Shown here: one piece after another, positions 8,936-18,732 of the stretch
Layout: each line of letters starts with the position of its first letter
Numbering within the stretch: position 1 is the stretch's first letter
Source of the DNA: Bowdeniella nasicola
GTDB lineage: Bacteria; Actinomycetota; Actinomycetes; Actinomycetales; Actinomycetaceae
Assembly: GCF_900107735.1 (NCBI RefSeq)
Contig: NZ_FNQV01000001.1
Coordinates: 124,001 to 188,000, forward strand
Length of the DNA: 64,000 bases
Direction of reading: 5' to 3'
Position numbers and translations under genes: made by a program
Notes under the pieces: model-generated
Database searches by the model: none
Told to the model about the DNA's origin: nothing
Seen by the model: the letters and a program-made list of their open reading frames with translations, nothing else

Positions 8936-8958
8936 GGAACGAAACCCAGGACGGTTCA
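8936..8958. repeat. IS3 terminal inverted repeat, orfA side
   Basis: Reverse complement of 7654-7676 without a mismatch. The orfA start lies 11 bases inside it. Confidence 0.9.
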
Positions 8959-9234
8959 AACCCTGGTCCCACGAAACCCGGGATGCGAGAGGCGTCGGGA
9001 GGCGGAGTGTGGAAGACGACGGCCAGGCGAACAAGCCCACACCACCGAGCCATGAGGTCAACAGGCCGCAACAATTGCGTCCTCGCGCGCGTACGCGCAG
9101 GCGCGCGCAAGTGGGTACGCGCGCAGGTGCGGGCGGGGATGCTCCAGCGAGGAATGCTCGTGCGGAGGTGCGCGACCGGCCGGGAGGCTCGGGCGAGGAA
9201 TGCTCGGCGGGGATCGTTGGACCTGGAGGCGCGG
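8959..9234. other. Non-coding junk DNA between IS3 and aminotransferase
   Basis: No convincing gene on either strand. The stretch is very rich in CG dinucleotides with alternating purine/pyrimidine runs (around 9085-9130) and carries a 14-base direct repeat, GCGAGGAATGCTCG, at 9147-9160 and 9193-9206. It is not the missing 5' half of the HNH gene. It may be a decayed remnant of whatever was lost with the IS3 event. Confidence 0.5.
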
Positions 9235-10341
9235 CTAGCGGGTTGCGGCGATCGCCTGCTTGAGCGCGCCGAGCACGAGCGCCACCGAGCGCGGCTGCGC
9301 GTTGTGGCCCATCAGCCCGATTCGCCACACCGAGTCCGCGAACTCGCCGATGCCCGCCCCGATTTCGATCGAGAACGTCTGAAGCAGGTAGGCGCGCACC
9401 TTGGCCGAGTCGACCCCATCGGGCACCCGCACCGTCGTCAGCTGCGGCAACCGGTAGCCTTCGGCGGCAAAGAGCTCGAGACCCATCTCCTGCAGGCCCT
9501 CCTGCAGCGCCGCTCCGGCCGCCTCGTGGCGCGCGGTCACGGCGTCGAGGCCCTCGCTGAGGATCCGCGTGAGCGCGGCGTGCAAGGAGACGACCATCGC
9601 CGTCGGCGCGGTGTGGTGGTAGGTGCGTTTGCCGCCGGCGTCGCCGCCAACATAGCCGCCGAGCAGGCCGAGGTCGAAGTACCACGAGGTGGGGCGCTCG
9701 ACGCGGCGCTCGAAGGCGCGGTCGTTGATCGTAAAGGGCGCGAGGCCGGGCGCGACCGAGAGGCACTTTTGGGTGCCCGCGTAGGCGACGTCGATTCCCC
9801 AGTCGTCGACGGCCAGTGGCATGCCGCCGATCGAGGTGACGTGGTCGGTCAGCAGCAGCGCATCGCCCTTGCCGGCGCCGAGCGCGGCCACATCGTTGCG
9901 GACGCCCGTGGATGTTTCAGCGTGCACGGCGCAGATGATCGCGGGGCTGGGGTGGGCGCGCAGCACGTCGTCGGGATCAAGGGGGCGGCCCCACTCGGAT
10001 TCGACGGGCACGACGCGGGCGCCGAGCCGGGAGGCGAGCTCGGCCATGCGCTGGCCGAAGAGCCCGTTGATCGCGACGACCACGACGTCGCCGCGGTGCA
10101 CGGTGTTGACGAATGCGGCTTCCATGCCGCCCGAACCCGTCGCGGATAGCGGCAGGGTGCGCGCATTCGTCGTGCCCCACAGCGTGCGCAGCATCTCGCA
10201 GGTCTCGTCCATGAGCTGGATGAAGACCGGATCGAGGTGGCCAAGCAGCGGCCGCACGAGGGCAGCGTCGGCCTCCGGGTAGGTGTTCGTCGGGCCGGGG
10301 CCGAACAGCGAGCGATCAATGAGGGGCGCGTCAGGTGTCAT
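9235..10341 (-). CDS. PLP-dependent class V aminotransferase (alanine-glyoxylate type)
   Basis: 368 residues, full length for the family. The N-terminal GPGPTNTYPE block, the ATGSGGMEAAFVNT phosphate-binding region, LLTDHVTSIGG with the pyridine-nitrogen Asp166, and YAGTQKCLSVAPG with the Schiff-base Lys192 are those of class V enzymes of the alanine-glyoxylate / serine-glyoxylate / serine-pyruvate group. The enzyme would transfer an amino group from a small amino acid to a 2-oxo acid such as glyoxylate in the cytosol. Substrate preference cannot be fixed from the sequence. It appears monocistronic; the IS3-scarred region begins just past its stop. Confidence 0.85.
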   Translation of the reverse strand: MTPDAPLIDRSLFGPGPTNTYPEADAALVRPLLGHLDPVFIQLMDETCEMLRTLWGTTNARTLPLSATGSGGMEAAFVNTVHRGDVVVVAINGLFGQRMAELASRLGARVVPVESEWGRPLDPDDVLRAHPSPAIICAVHAETSTGVRNDVAALGAGKGDALLLTDHVTSIGGMPLAVDDWGIDVAYAGTQKCLSVAPGLAPFTINDRAFERRVERPTSWYFDLGLLGGYVGGDAGGKRTYHHTAPTAMVVSLHAALTRILSEGLDAVTARHEAAGAALQEGLQEMGLELFAAEGYRLPQLTTVRVPDGVDSAKVRAYLLQTFSIEIGAGIGEFADSVWRIGLMGHNAQPRSVALVLGALKQAIAATR

Positions 10342-10368
10342 ATCACCGACGGTAGCACCGGGCGCGCG

Positions 10369-10812
10369 TTACAGCGGGAAATCGGGATCCAGGTCCGTCA
10401 CCGCGACGCCCAGGATCTCGGCGCACTGCTCGATCAGGACGTAGTGGGTGAGCTCGTCGATCTCGGCGACGGAAGCGCAGCGCGTGGCGATGGGCAGCCG
10501 GTAGAGCACGACGCGGTATTTCAGGCCGTGGCTGCGGTCGGCGGCGAAGGTGCGGGCAAGGGTGATCCCGCGCGCCTCAAAACGCGAGGGGTTGGACGGT
10601 GGCACTTCCTCGACGGCGAATTCGACGGCGGCAAGGCGCGGATGCTCGGTGATGAGGGCGCGCACGTGGTCGGTGACGATATCGTCGAAGATTTCGCGCT
10701 TGGTGCGCCAGCCCGGTAGCGCCGGGGGCAGCAGGGGGCCGCGAATGCCGCGGCCGTGGCGATCGCGTCGCCGACCGGCGCGGCGCGGGGGAACCATCGG
10801 CAGGAAGGGCAC
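10369..10812 (-). CDS. Zincin-like metallopeptidase family protein (PF06262), active site not evident
   Basis: 147 residues. A basic, low-complexity N-terminus (PPRRAGRRRDRHGRGIRGPLLPPALPGW) is followed by a domain with FDDIVTDHVRALITEHPRL, ARTFAADRSHGLKYRVVLYRLPI and a C-terminal LTHYVLIEQCAEILGVAVTDLDPDF. This matches the actinobacterial PF06262 proteins that sit between whiB2 and DUF3499. Other PF06262 members carry an HExxH zinc site; at the equivalent place here the sequence reads LTHYVLIEQ, so peptidase activity is doubtful. Divergent from DUF3499 with a 37-base gap. Confidence 0.7.
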   Translation of the reverse strand: MPFLPMVPPRRAGRRRDRHGRGIRGPLLPPALPGWRTKREIFDDIVTDHVRALITEHPRLAAVEFAVEEVPPSNPSRFEARGITLARTFAADRSHGLKYRVVLYRLPIATRCASVAEIDELTHYVLIEQCAEILGVAVTDLDPDFPL

Positions 10813-10849
10813 GGTCTTAGCCTAGGCCAGATCCAGGTACCATCGAAGG

Positions 10850-11242
10850 GTGAAACCCGTCCGCCCGTGCGTTCGACCCGGCTGCACCCGCTCCGCCGTC
10901 GCGACGTTGACCTACGTCTACGGCGATGCCCAGATGATCGTCGGGCCGCTGTCCGTCAAGGCCGAGCCGCACGCCTACGATCTGTGCGAGGAGCACGCCC
11001 GCACGCTGACCGCGCCGCGGGGTTGGGATGTCATCCGGCTGCAGGTCGACTATCAGGCCGCCGCGCCCTCCACCGATGACCTGACGGCGCTGGCCGATGC
11101 GGTGCGCGAGGCCTCCAAGCGCCCCAAACCCTATGTGCCGCCCACCCGCCGCGTCGCCGCGCGCGATATCACCGAGCCGAGCGCCGGTGCGGCGCGGCCC
11201 AACCTTCGCATCGTGCACAGCCAAGGAGATGACGATGACTGA
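10850..11242 (+). CDS. DUF3499 family protein
   Basis: 130 residues starting at GTG. The N-terminal CVRPGCTRSAVATLTYVYGD, followed by AEPHAYDLCEEHA, forms a compact Cys/His set (C-x4-C ... C-x2-H) that looks like a small zinc ribbon and defines DUF3499. The C-terminal half is Pro/Arg/Ala-rich and probably disordered. Function unknown; in mycobacteria the homologue (Rv3258c) lies between whiB2 and the phosphomannomutase gene. It overlaps the next gene by 8 bases. Confidence 0.85.
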   Translation: MKPVRPCVRPGCTRSAVATLTYVYGDAQMIVGPLSVKAEPHAYDLCEEHARTLTAPRGWDVIRLQVDYQAAAPSTDDLTALADAVREASKRPKPYVPPTRRVAARDITEPSAGAARPNLRIVHSQGDDDD

Positions 11243-11417
11243 TCTGCCCGCGTGGGTGAGCGCTGCGCTGCGCTGCCCCGTCACCGGAGCCGAGCTGCGC
11301 TACAGCGATGAGGAGGGCGGCTGCTTTCGCACCGTCGGCGTGAGCCCGACGCGCTCCTATCCCGTGCGCGAGGGGATCCCGCTGCTGCTCGCCGAGCGCG
11401 CCATCGTCGGCGACTAA
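11235..11417 (+). CDS. Trm112-like small protein, cysteines mostly lost
   Basis: 60 residues: LRCPVTGAELRYSDEEGGCFRTVG followed by SYPVREGIPLLL, the pattern of Trm112/UPF0434 proteins (CPxxxGxL ... YPIxdGIPxML). Bacterial members usually carry up to four zinc cysteines; here only Cys14 and Cys30 remain. An AAGGAG site at 11223-11228 points to the ATG at 11235, though an in-frame ATG at 11229 also exists. It is coupled to DUF3499 by overlap and converges on the RDD gene, whose stop codon overlaps its own. In several actinobacteria this protein precedes the mannose-phosphate genes. Confidence 0.75.
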   Translation: MTDLPAWVSAALRCPVTGAELRYSDEEGGCFRTVGVSPTRSYPVREGIPLLLAERAIVGD

Positions 11418-12214
11418 AGCCCGTTGCGCTCCTCTGCGCGCACATAGGAGAGGTACTCCTCATTGCGGCGCCGCACGAGAACGGCCGCGAGAAAGCGCTC
11501 CGGGTGGGTGCCGGCGGGCGCCGCGGGGGAGACGTAGGCCTCCACCTCGCTTGCTAGCGCTTCGGCGTGCGTGCGGCGTGCCTCGGGGTTCAGCGTCGCG
11601 GCGCGCGTGAGGAAGATGCGGGCGCGCGTCGTCAGGGCCGAGGGGATCGGTCCGATGTCGACGGTGCGCACCCAGTCGCTGAGTTCGGGCGGCATGAGCA
11701 GCGGATAGGCGGTGGCCTCCACGTCGCGCAGCCGCACGACGTAGGTGCCCGCGAGCATGTCGCCGAGGCGCCGGCCGCGCGCGTTGGACAGCGAGACCAC
11801 CGTCGCGAGTGCGCCGAACGTCAGCCAGTTCTCCACGACGCCGACGAGCGAGCGGACAAAGACGTGCCGCACGCGCACCGGGCCGCCGTCCTCGCGCAGC
11901 ACACGAATTCCGACGACGGTCTTGCCAAGCGAGCGCCCGCCCGTCGCCCACTCCAGGACGAACGGGATGCCGAAGGTCAAGATGGCGATGCCGACGACGA
12001 CAAGCGTCTGGCCCTGGGCGGCGTTGTCCGGCGGCAGGTAGCGCAGAATCATGGTGATCGAAAACAGCGCGGTGGCGCCCCACAGGGCGGCATCGATCGC
12101 GCCGGCGAGGGCCCGCAGCGGCACCGAGGCTGGCCGGACCTCCAGCTCGATCGCCTCGCCGGTGATGATGGATTCTTTTCCGCCCGGCGACGTGACTGAC
12201 ATTGCGGTGCTCAT
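11414..12214 (-). CDS. RDD-family membrane protein
   Basis: About 266 residues from the ATG at 12214 (MSTAMSVTSP). The RDD signature is visible: VPLRALAGAIDAALWG with the first Arg and Asp, then hydrophobic helices at about 30-55 and 65-85, and ATGGRSLGKTVVGIRVLREDGGPVRVRHVFVRSLVG. The C-terminal 90 residues are hydrophilic. RDD proteins are small membrane proteins, some implicated in ion or small-molecule transport. Here the gene is divergent from a SpoIIM-like gene with only 18 bases between start codons, and this pair next to DUF58/MoxR is common in actinobacteria. Confidence 0.85.
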   Translation of the reverse strand: MSTAMSVTSPGGKESIITGEAIELEVRPASVPLRALAGAIDAALWGATALFSITMILRYLPPDNAAQGQTLVVVGIAILTFGIPFVLEWATGGRSLGKTVVGIRVLREDGGPVRVRHVFVRSLVGVVENWLTFGALATVVSLSNARGRRLGDMLAGTYVVRLRDVEATAYPLLMPPELSDWVRTVDIGPIPSALTTRARIFLTRAATLNPEARRTHAEALASEVEAYVSPAAPAGTHPERFLAAVLVRRRNEEYLSYVRAEERNGL

Positions 12215-12232
12215 ATATGGCACATTACAGGT

Positions 12233-13234
12233 GTGGATACCGATGCATATAGCGCCTACCGCGGGGCGAAGTGGAATCGGCTCGATGAGCTGGCCGGGCG
12301 GCGCTCGCTCACGGGCGAGGAGATCGATGAGCTTGCGCAGCTGTATCACGCGACCTCGCGCGACCTCTCGCTCATTCGCACCGCGGCGCCGGATCCGAGC
12401 GTCATCTCGCGACTGTCGATCTCGGTGGCGCGGGCGCGCGCCCGGCTGACGGGCTCGGAGAATTTCTCGCTGGCGGGCATCGCCAAGTTTTTTATCGTGA
12501 CGCTGCCGCTCGCGTTTTACCGGGTGCGCTATCAAACGCTCGCGGCGGGGCTACTGTTCGTGCTCGTCGCGGTAGCCTACGGGTACGCGTTCTATCATTC
12601 GCCCGCGATGCAGGCCCAGGTGGGCACGCCCTCGCAGCTGCGGCAGTACGCCGAGGAGGCCTTCGTCGCGTACTACACGAACTATCCCGCGCCAGATTTC
12701 GCCGCCCAGGTGTGGACGAATAATGCGTGGATCGCGGCGCTCGTCGTCGGATCGGGCATTACCGGGGCGCTGCCGGCCTACGTCATGTACGCCAACGCGA
12801 CGGGGGTGGGGCAGGCGGGCGCCGTCATGGCGATGCACGATCACCTCGACGTGTTTTTCTATTCCATCCTGCCGCACGGGCTGCTGGAGCTGACGGCGAT
12901 TTTCATTGCGGCCGGGGCGGCGTTCAAACTGTTTTGGGCGTGGGTCTCGCCCGGTAATCGCACGCGCGCGACGGCGCTGGCCGAGGACGGCAGGACGCTC
13001 GCGATCGTCGCGGCGGGCCTCGTCATCGTCCTCGGTGTCTCCGGCCTCGTCGAGGGGTTTGTCACGGGTTCGGAGCTGCCGACGCCGGTGAAGATCGCCA
13101 TCGGCGCGCTCGCGCTCGCGGCGTATTGGGCCTACACGCTCTACTTTGGTGCGCGTGCCCGTCGGCTGGGCTTCGATGGCGACCTCGCCGACGATGACGC
13201 CGGCTACCGCCAGCTGGAGGGCGCGCTGCGCTAG
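12233..13234 (+). CDS. SpoIIM/DUF95-family membrane protein
   Basis: 333 residues starting at GTG. A soluble N-terminal part (about 1-95, with WNRLDELAGRR and LYHATSRDLSLIR) leads into five or six membrane helices (about 98-120, 160-185, 200-230, 250-275, 285-305). The family includes the sporulation protein SpoIIM but members are widespread in non-sporulating actinobacteria, always near RDD and DUF58/MoxR genes. The 18-base gap to the divergent RDD gene means that the promoters must overlap coding sequence or that one mRNA is leaderless. Its stop overlaps that of the DUF58 gene by 4 bases. Confidence 0.8.
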   Translation: MDTDAYSAYRGAKWNRLDELAGRRSLTGEEIDELAQLYHATSRDLSLIRTAAPDPSVISRLSISVARARARLTGSENFSLAGIAKFFIVTLPLAFYRVRYQTLAAGLLFVLVAVAYGYAFYHSPAMQAQVGTPSQLRQYAEEAFVAYYTNYPAPDFAAQVWTNNAWIAALVVGSGITGALPAYVMYANATGVGQAGAVMAMHDHLDVFFYSILPHGLLELTAIFIAAGAAFKLFWAWVSPGNRTRATALAEDGRTLAIVAAGLVIVLGVSGLVEGFVTGSELPTPVKIAIGALALAAYWAYTLYFGARARRLGFDGDLADDDAGYRQLEGALR

Positions 13235-14526
13235 AGCTTGCCGGTGGCCTTGAGCTGCAGGTACATATCGGCCAGGTCCGGCGGGAGGGCGTCGGCCGAG
13301 GATTGCACGACGAAGGCACCGGTGCGGGCGAGGGCCGCTACCGCGTCGCGCGCGGAGAGCAGGGAGTGCTCGGCGGCCGCGGCGGTGTAGATCTCGGCGA
13401 GGTCCTCGCGGCGCTGGGTCAGGTCATTGAGCTCGGTGTCGTAGGCGCCGGCGACGACGACGGTGTGCTGGGCGGCGAGCGCCGCGACGGCGGTGCGCAT
13501 GGAGCCGGAGATGACGCTGGAATCGAGCGCCGTCGCGATGACGACGAGGCTGCGCTGGGAGACGGTGCGGCGCACGAGGGAGGCCGCGAGGTGCCAGTCC
13601 GTCTCCCCGAGGTTGGGTTCGACGTCGGCGAGGCCCACCGCGAGCTCATGCATGAGCGTCGTCACCGAACTGGAGCGCACGTGGGCGCGCACGGCGGTAT
13701 CGACGGCTAGGACATCGATGCGGTCCCCGGCGTGGCCGGCGAGGGCCGCGAGCAGCAGCGTCGCCTCAATGGAGGCATCGAGCCGGATTTCGTTGCCGAG
13801 GCGCACGGCGGACAGGCGCCCGGTGTCGATGATGACGACGACGCGGCGGTCGCGCTCGGGGCGCCAGGTGCGGACCATGACGTCCTGGGCGCGGGCGGTG
13901 GCGCGCCAGTCGATCGCGCGCACATCATCGCCGATGACGTATTCGCGCAGCGAGTCGAATTCCGTGCCTTGGCCGCGGATGTTGACCGAGGATTGGCCGT
14001 CCATTTCGCGCAGCCGCGCCAGGCGCGAGGGCAGGTGCTGGCGGGCGTGAAACGGCGGCAGGACAAGCAGCGAGCCCTCGACGGTGCGCGTGCCGGTGCG
14101 GTAGGCCAGCCCCAGCGGGCCGGCGACGCGGATCGCGACCTGCTGGCTGCGGCGTTTGCCGCGCCGAACCGGCATGAGCTCGGCTGTGAAGCGTCGCCGC
14201 TCCTGCGGCGGGATCGTCAGGCGCCCGGACTCGGGCTGGATACGGGCGGTGGGCTGCCACACGTCGCGCAGCTGGATGCGGGCCGTGCGGCTGCCGCCGT
14301 TATAGACGGCGAGCGAGGTTACGGCGCTCGCACCCAGGCGCACCGTCGTCGGGTTGGTGGAGCGCACGAAGGAGAGCGTCGCGGGTTTGGGCGCGAGCAG
14401 AACGTCGAGCGCGATCAGGATCGCGAGGATCACCGCCCACAGCGCCACCGTCGAGGCGACGGGGCGCACCGCCACGAGGATGATCCCCAGGGCGGCAAGG
14501 ATGACGGAGCGGTGGGTGAGCGCCAT
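13231..14526 (-). CDS. DUF58 domain protein
   Basis: 431 residues. Two N-terminal membrane helices (about 7-45) are followed by a beta-rich part and the DUF58 core with GTEFDSLREYVIGDDVRAIDWRATAR and VMVRTWRPERDRRVVVIIDTGRLSA; the latter resembles a von Willebrand A fold with a partial metal-site motif. DUF58 proteins partner MoxR-type ATPases in envelope-linked chaperone systems. It is the last gene of a five-gene reverse operon and starts 2 bases after the MoxR stop. Confidence 0.88.
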   Translation of the reverse strand: MALTHRSVILAALGIILVAVRPVASTVALWAVILAILIALDVLLAPKPATLSFVRSTNPTTVRLGASAVTSLAVYNGGSRTARIQLRDVWQPTARIQPESGRLTIPPQERRRFTAELMPVRRGKRRSQQVAIRVAGPLGLAYRTGTRTVEGSLLVLPPFHARQHLPSRLARLREMDGQSSVNIRGQGTEFDSLREYVIGDDVRAIDWRATARAQDVMVRTWRPERDRRVVVIIDTGRLSAVRLGNEIRLDASIEATLLLAALAGHAGDRIDVLAVDTAVRAHVRSSSVTTLMHELAVGLADVEPNLGETDWHLAASLVRRTVSQRSLVVIATALDSSVISGSMRTAVAALAAQHTVVVAGAYDTELNDLTQRREDLAEIYTAAAAEHSLLSARDAVAALARTGAFVVQSSADALPPDLADMYLQLKATGKL

Positions 14527-14528
14527 GG

Positions 14529-15625
<1,097 letters not shown>

Positions 15626-15629
<4 letters not shown>

Positions 15630-16774
15630 GACAAGTGGACCTCACTTTCCAAGCGGGTGAGTTCGGATGCGAGTTCTTGCAGGTCCGCGCCGCGCTGCGG
15701 GGCCGGGCCGTACAGCAGGTGGCGCAGGTTGGCGGCCGGCCGGGAGGATGCGGCCGCGATGGCGGTGATCGTGGCGTCGGCGCCGGCTTCCCGGCTCAAG
15801 CCGAGCTGACGTTGCAGGCGCGCGATCGTGCCGGAGCGCAGGGCGCCCGCAGCATGCTCGGTGGCGCGCCGCGAGGCGTAGAGCCTGCCAACGCCGCGCA
15901 CGATCTCGCCGCCGCGCACGACGACGGGCAGCGATTCGGTGGCGACGGGCCCGAAGCGCGGCGCCCAGTAGGCGATTGCGACGACGGTGAGCAGGAGCGC
16001 GAACCACATGAAGGAGCGGAACCAGGCCGGGGCGTAGACGAAGAACTGCGAGGAGTCTTCGTAGACGGGCAGGTACCACACGAGGGTCGGGTTCTGACCG
16101 AGTGAACGCATCGCGAGCGCGGCATTGCCGTCGTCGGCGAGACGCTCGTTTGACAGCAGCGTGCCGTCGGCAATCGCACGCCAGGACGCGCCGTTGTGCT
16201 CCCAGACGGCGTAGGCGCCGCTGCCCTCGAAGGTGAAGCACAGCTCCACGCCGTCGCGCAGCGCGGTCATGGATCCGCGCGGCGGCGAAATCCGTGAGGC
16301 GGCGACGGCATCGGGCTGTGAGCACTGGGCCGTGACGGCCACACTCGAGCCTTCGGCGGCCGTGTCGACGGCATCGGTGAGCGCACCGAAGGGCAGGTAG
16401 GGCGTGCCAACCAGGACGACGTCGGAGGGAAGGTCCGCGAGCTGCTCGCGTTGGAAGTCAGAGAGCAGGTCGGTGGCGGCGATGAAGACCGTCACGCCCT
16501 CGCGCGCCTGCGCGCGCACGTCCGCGAGGGAGGTGGCTGTCACGATGTCGACGCCCTCACGCTTGAGGAGTTCGGCGAGCGCCCGGCCGCCGCTCGGGCG
16601 CGTAGAGTCCGGGCTGAGGTTGCCGGAGGTGCCCGATTGCCGCATCGCGGAAAAAATGATGAGGATCAGTGCGCCAATAATGCACAGCGCGATGATCGGC
16701 CAGCTCCACTTGGAGGTGGCGCGCCGGGATTTCATGTTCAGCCCGAGCGCCTCGGGGCTATACAGATCGCTCAT
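15626..16774 (-). CDS. DUF4350 domain membrane protein
   Basis: 382 residues. One helix at about 25-43, then an extracytoplasmic domain (STRPSGGRALAELLKREGVDIVTATSLADV) of the DUF4350 type, a second helix near 255-275 (FRSFMWFALLLTVVAIAYW) and a cytoplasmic tail with EIVRGVGRLYASRRATEHAAGALR. The family is found in MoxR/DUF58/DUF4129 operons and has no known activity. It shares 4-base overlaps with both neighbours, so the three proteins are probably made in fixed proportion. Confidence 0.85.
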
Positions 16775-17442
16775 CGCTGCCCCCGTGCGCCCTCATCGGA
16801 TACCTCGACCTGCGGCGCGAGCGTGGCAAGGCGCGGTTTGATGAGATCGATGAGGCGGATGAGCGCCTGATAGGCCTGTTCGCCGAGCAGCACATCGCCG
16901 TAACTTGCGGCGTCAAACAGGTCAGCCTGCGCGTGCAAGGAGCGGCCGTATTCGGAGTCGAGCGCGCCGAGGTCGCGGGCCGCTTCCTGCGCGGTCATGC
17001 CGGGACGGTCGGCGATCAGGGCGCGCTCATCGGCGTAGCGAATGAGGGCACGGAATTGCTCGCGGAAGGCCTCGGTGTAGTTGCCGCTGGCCGCATAGTT
17101 GCGGGCCCTGCTCACGAGGGTCGAGCTATCGGCGTCGTCCTCAAAGAGTCGGGCCGAGCCGCGCCGATCCGAGCGCGCCGCGGCCTGGCCGCGAATGCGC
17201 CGGAAAAAGACGATGGACAGCACAAGCGCGACGAGCACGATCGCGAGGATCGCGACGGAGAACATCGGCGAGGAGGACGTGGGCGAGACGTCGAAGACTT
17301 GGCCGAGTTTTTCGCTTATCCAGCGCAGAGCACGCATGAACAGGCCAGGCTCGTGGTGGTAGATCGCCTTGTCGAGCTCTTCGCGCGCAGCACGACGCGC
17401 CTCTTCGGCATCCGGCGTCACCGGGATCTCTAACCACCTCAC
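16771..17442 (-). CDS. DUF4129 domain membrane protein
   Basis: About 223 residues if translation starts at the GTG at 17442 (VRWLEIPVTPDAEEARRAAREEL); the longer reading frame continues into the upstream gene and is not credible. A single helix (about 75-97) separates a short outer part from a cytoplasmic DUF4129 domain (ARNYAASGNYTEAFREQFRALIRYADERALI and MTAQEAARDLG). DUF4129 occurs at the end of transglutaminase-like or MoxR-linked envelope proteins. A TTG at 17448 or GTG at 17421 are alternative starts. Confidence 0.8.
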   Translation of the reverse strand: MRWLEIPVTPDAEEARRAAREELDKAIYHHEPGLFMRALRWISEKLGQVFDVSPTSSSPMFSVAILAIVLVALVLSIVFFRRIRGQAAARSDRRGSARLFEDDADSSTLVSRARNYAASGNYTEAFREQFRALIRYADERALIADRPGMTAQEAARDLGALDSEYGRSLHAQADLFDAASYGDVLLGEQAYQALIRLIDLIKPRLATLAPQVEVSDEGARGQR

Positions 17443-17452
17443 GAACAACGAC

Positions 17453-18640
17453 CTAGGTAGCCGGATTCTCCGCCGCGGCGCGCTGCAGGAGCAGGTCGAG
17501 ACCTTCCTTGCGCATCCGCGTATCGGTGTAGACCAGCGTGACGACGGCCGCGAGGAATGGCGTGAAGACCAGCTGAACGAGGGAGCCAATAATGGAGGAG
17601 GCGATCGTGCTCATCGAGGTCAGGGACATGAGGTCGGTAGCGGCCCCGGAGCCCCCGATGACCGCGGTGATCAGCGTCGTGATAAGCCCGGTGACGATCG
17701 CGGACATCGCCGCGAGCAGGAAGACCGTCAAGAACAGCACGCCCGCGATCCGCCAGAAGAGGCCCTTGGTGAGGCTAAAGGAGCGCTTGACCGATTGGAA
17801 GACGCCGACCCGCTCGGCCATGAGTGCTGGCGTGGCGAGGGAGGTCTTGACGAGAAACGCGAGCCACCCGACGGCAAGGGCGGTGACCAGCAGGAAGCCC
17901 ACAATGACGAACGCGAATGCCGAGGACGTCTCGGTGCTCAAGGAGGAAAAGACGAAGAAGGAGGCGAGGGCCAGGAGGGCGAAAACCGCGATGAAATAGA
18001 TGACGCCCGCGAGCGTGATGAGGATCGTGAGCCCAATCAGCGGCAGGATCCGGCCCTTGGCCTGCTCCCACACCTGCGCGAGGGTCACGCGCTTGCCGAG
18101 GATCGATTGAGTGACGCACTGGATGAGCAGGCCGGTCAGCACCGTCGAGGCAATGAACGAGAGCACTGCGGGGCCGGCAGTAGAGGCCAGGAGCGTGACG
18201 ACGTCGCGGTCGGTCACGACGAAACCGTCGGGATTTGCCGGATTGAAGGCCTCGATCCGGGTGAGAACCGGATTGACGACGAGGAGCTCCAGGATGAGCG
18301 AGCCAAAAATGACAATGGCCGCGACACCGAGCATGACCCCGGGGTTGAACCGGATAGCTCGAAAACCGCCGTCGAAAAACTCGCCAAGCTTCAGCGGGCG
18401 CAGCGGGATGATGCCGGGCTGGGCCTCCAGGTAGGTGGGGCGCAACTGGATTGGTTCGTAGCCGGTCGGCGATGCACCCTCCCCGAATCGCTTGTGCCCG
18501 TAGGGGCCCTGTTCTCCTGCGGGAGGCTCGGCCGCCGGGGGGCCAGCGACCGGAGGGGGGCCAGAGACCTGGGGAACGTTGTCCCAAGACCATTGAGTCT
18601 CGTCGTTGGGATGCCGATTATCGTGCGGCGGTTGTGTCAC
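17453..18640 (-). CDS. Membrane protein with GPDPase-type membrane domain (PF10110-like)
   Basis: 395 residues. A hydrophilic Pro-rich N-terminus (PPHDNRHPNDETQW, PPPVAGPPAAEPPAGEQ) precedes IIPLRPLKLGEFFDGGFRAIRFNPGVMLG, a hallmark of the membrane domain first named from glycerophosphodiester phosphodiesterases, and about six helices from residue 110 to 385. No phosphodiesterase catalytic domain is present. First gene of the reverse operon running to DUF58; the promoter must lie in 18641-18732, shared with the divergent mtrA. Confidence 0.82.
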   Translation of the reverse strand: MTQPPHDNRHPNDETQWSWDNVPQVSGPPPVAGPPAAEPPAGEQGPYGHKRFGEGASPTGYEPIQLRPTYLEAQPGIIPLRPLKLGEFFDGGFRAIRFNPGVMLGVAAIVIFGSLILELLVVNPVLTRIEAFNPANPDGFVVTDRDVVTLLASTAGPAVLSFIASTVLTGLLIQCVTQSILGKRVTLAQVWEQAKGRILPLIGLTILITLAGVIYFIAVFALLALASFFVFSSLSTETSSAFAFVIVGFLLVTALAVGWLAFLVKTSLATPALMAERVGVFQSVKRSFSLTKGLFWRIAGVLFLTVFLLAAMSAIVTGLITTLITAVIGGSGAATDLMSLTSMSTIASSIIGSLVQLVFTPFLAAVVTLVYTDTRMRKEGLDLLLQRAAAENPAT

Positions 18641-18732
18641 GGCCCCTCCTTAGTCGTTCACTATCGTGCCACAGCGCCGCGCCCAGGCGCATCACTCGGG
18701 CGCCCGCGCGCCAAATTTGCGACAATAACACC

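Larger units (their letters stand above)
7654..8958 (-). mobile_element. Complete IS3-family insertion sequence, about 1305 bp
   Basis: The element is bounded by 23-bp perfect terminal inverted repeats starting TGAACCG (7654-7676 and 8936-8958), the usual end of IS3-family elements, and carries overlapping orfA and orfB on the reverse strand. Both reading frames are intact, so it may still be active. The three to four bases flanking each end do not match (AGA on the left, AAC on the right), so the expected 3-4 bp target duplication is missing. It truncates an HNH endonuclease gene. Confidence 0.9.
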
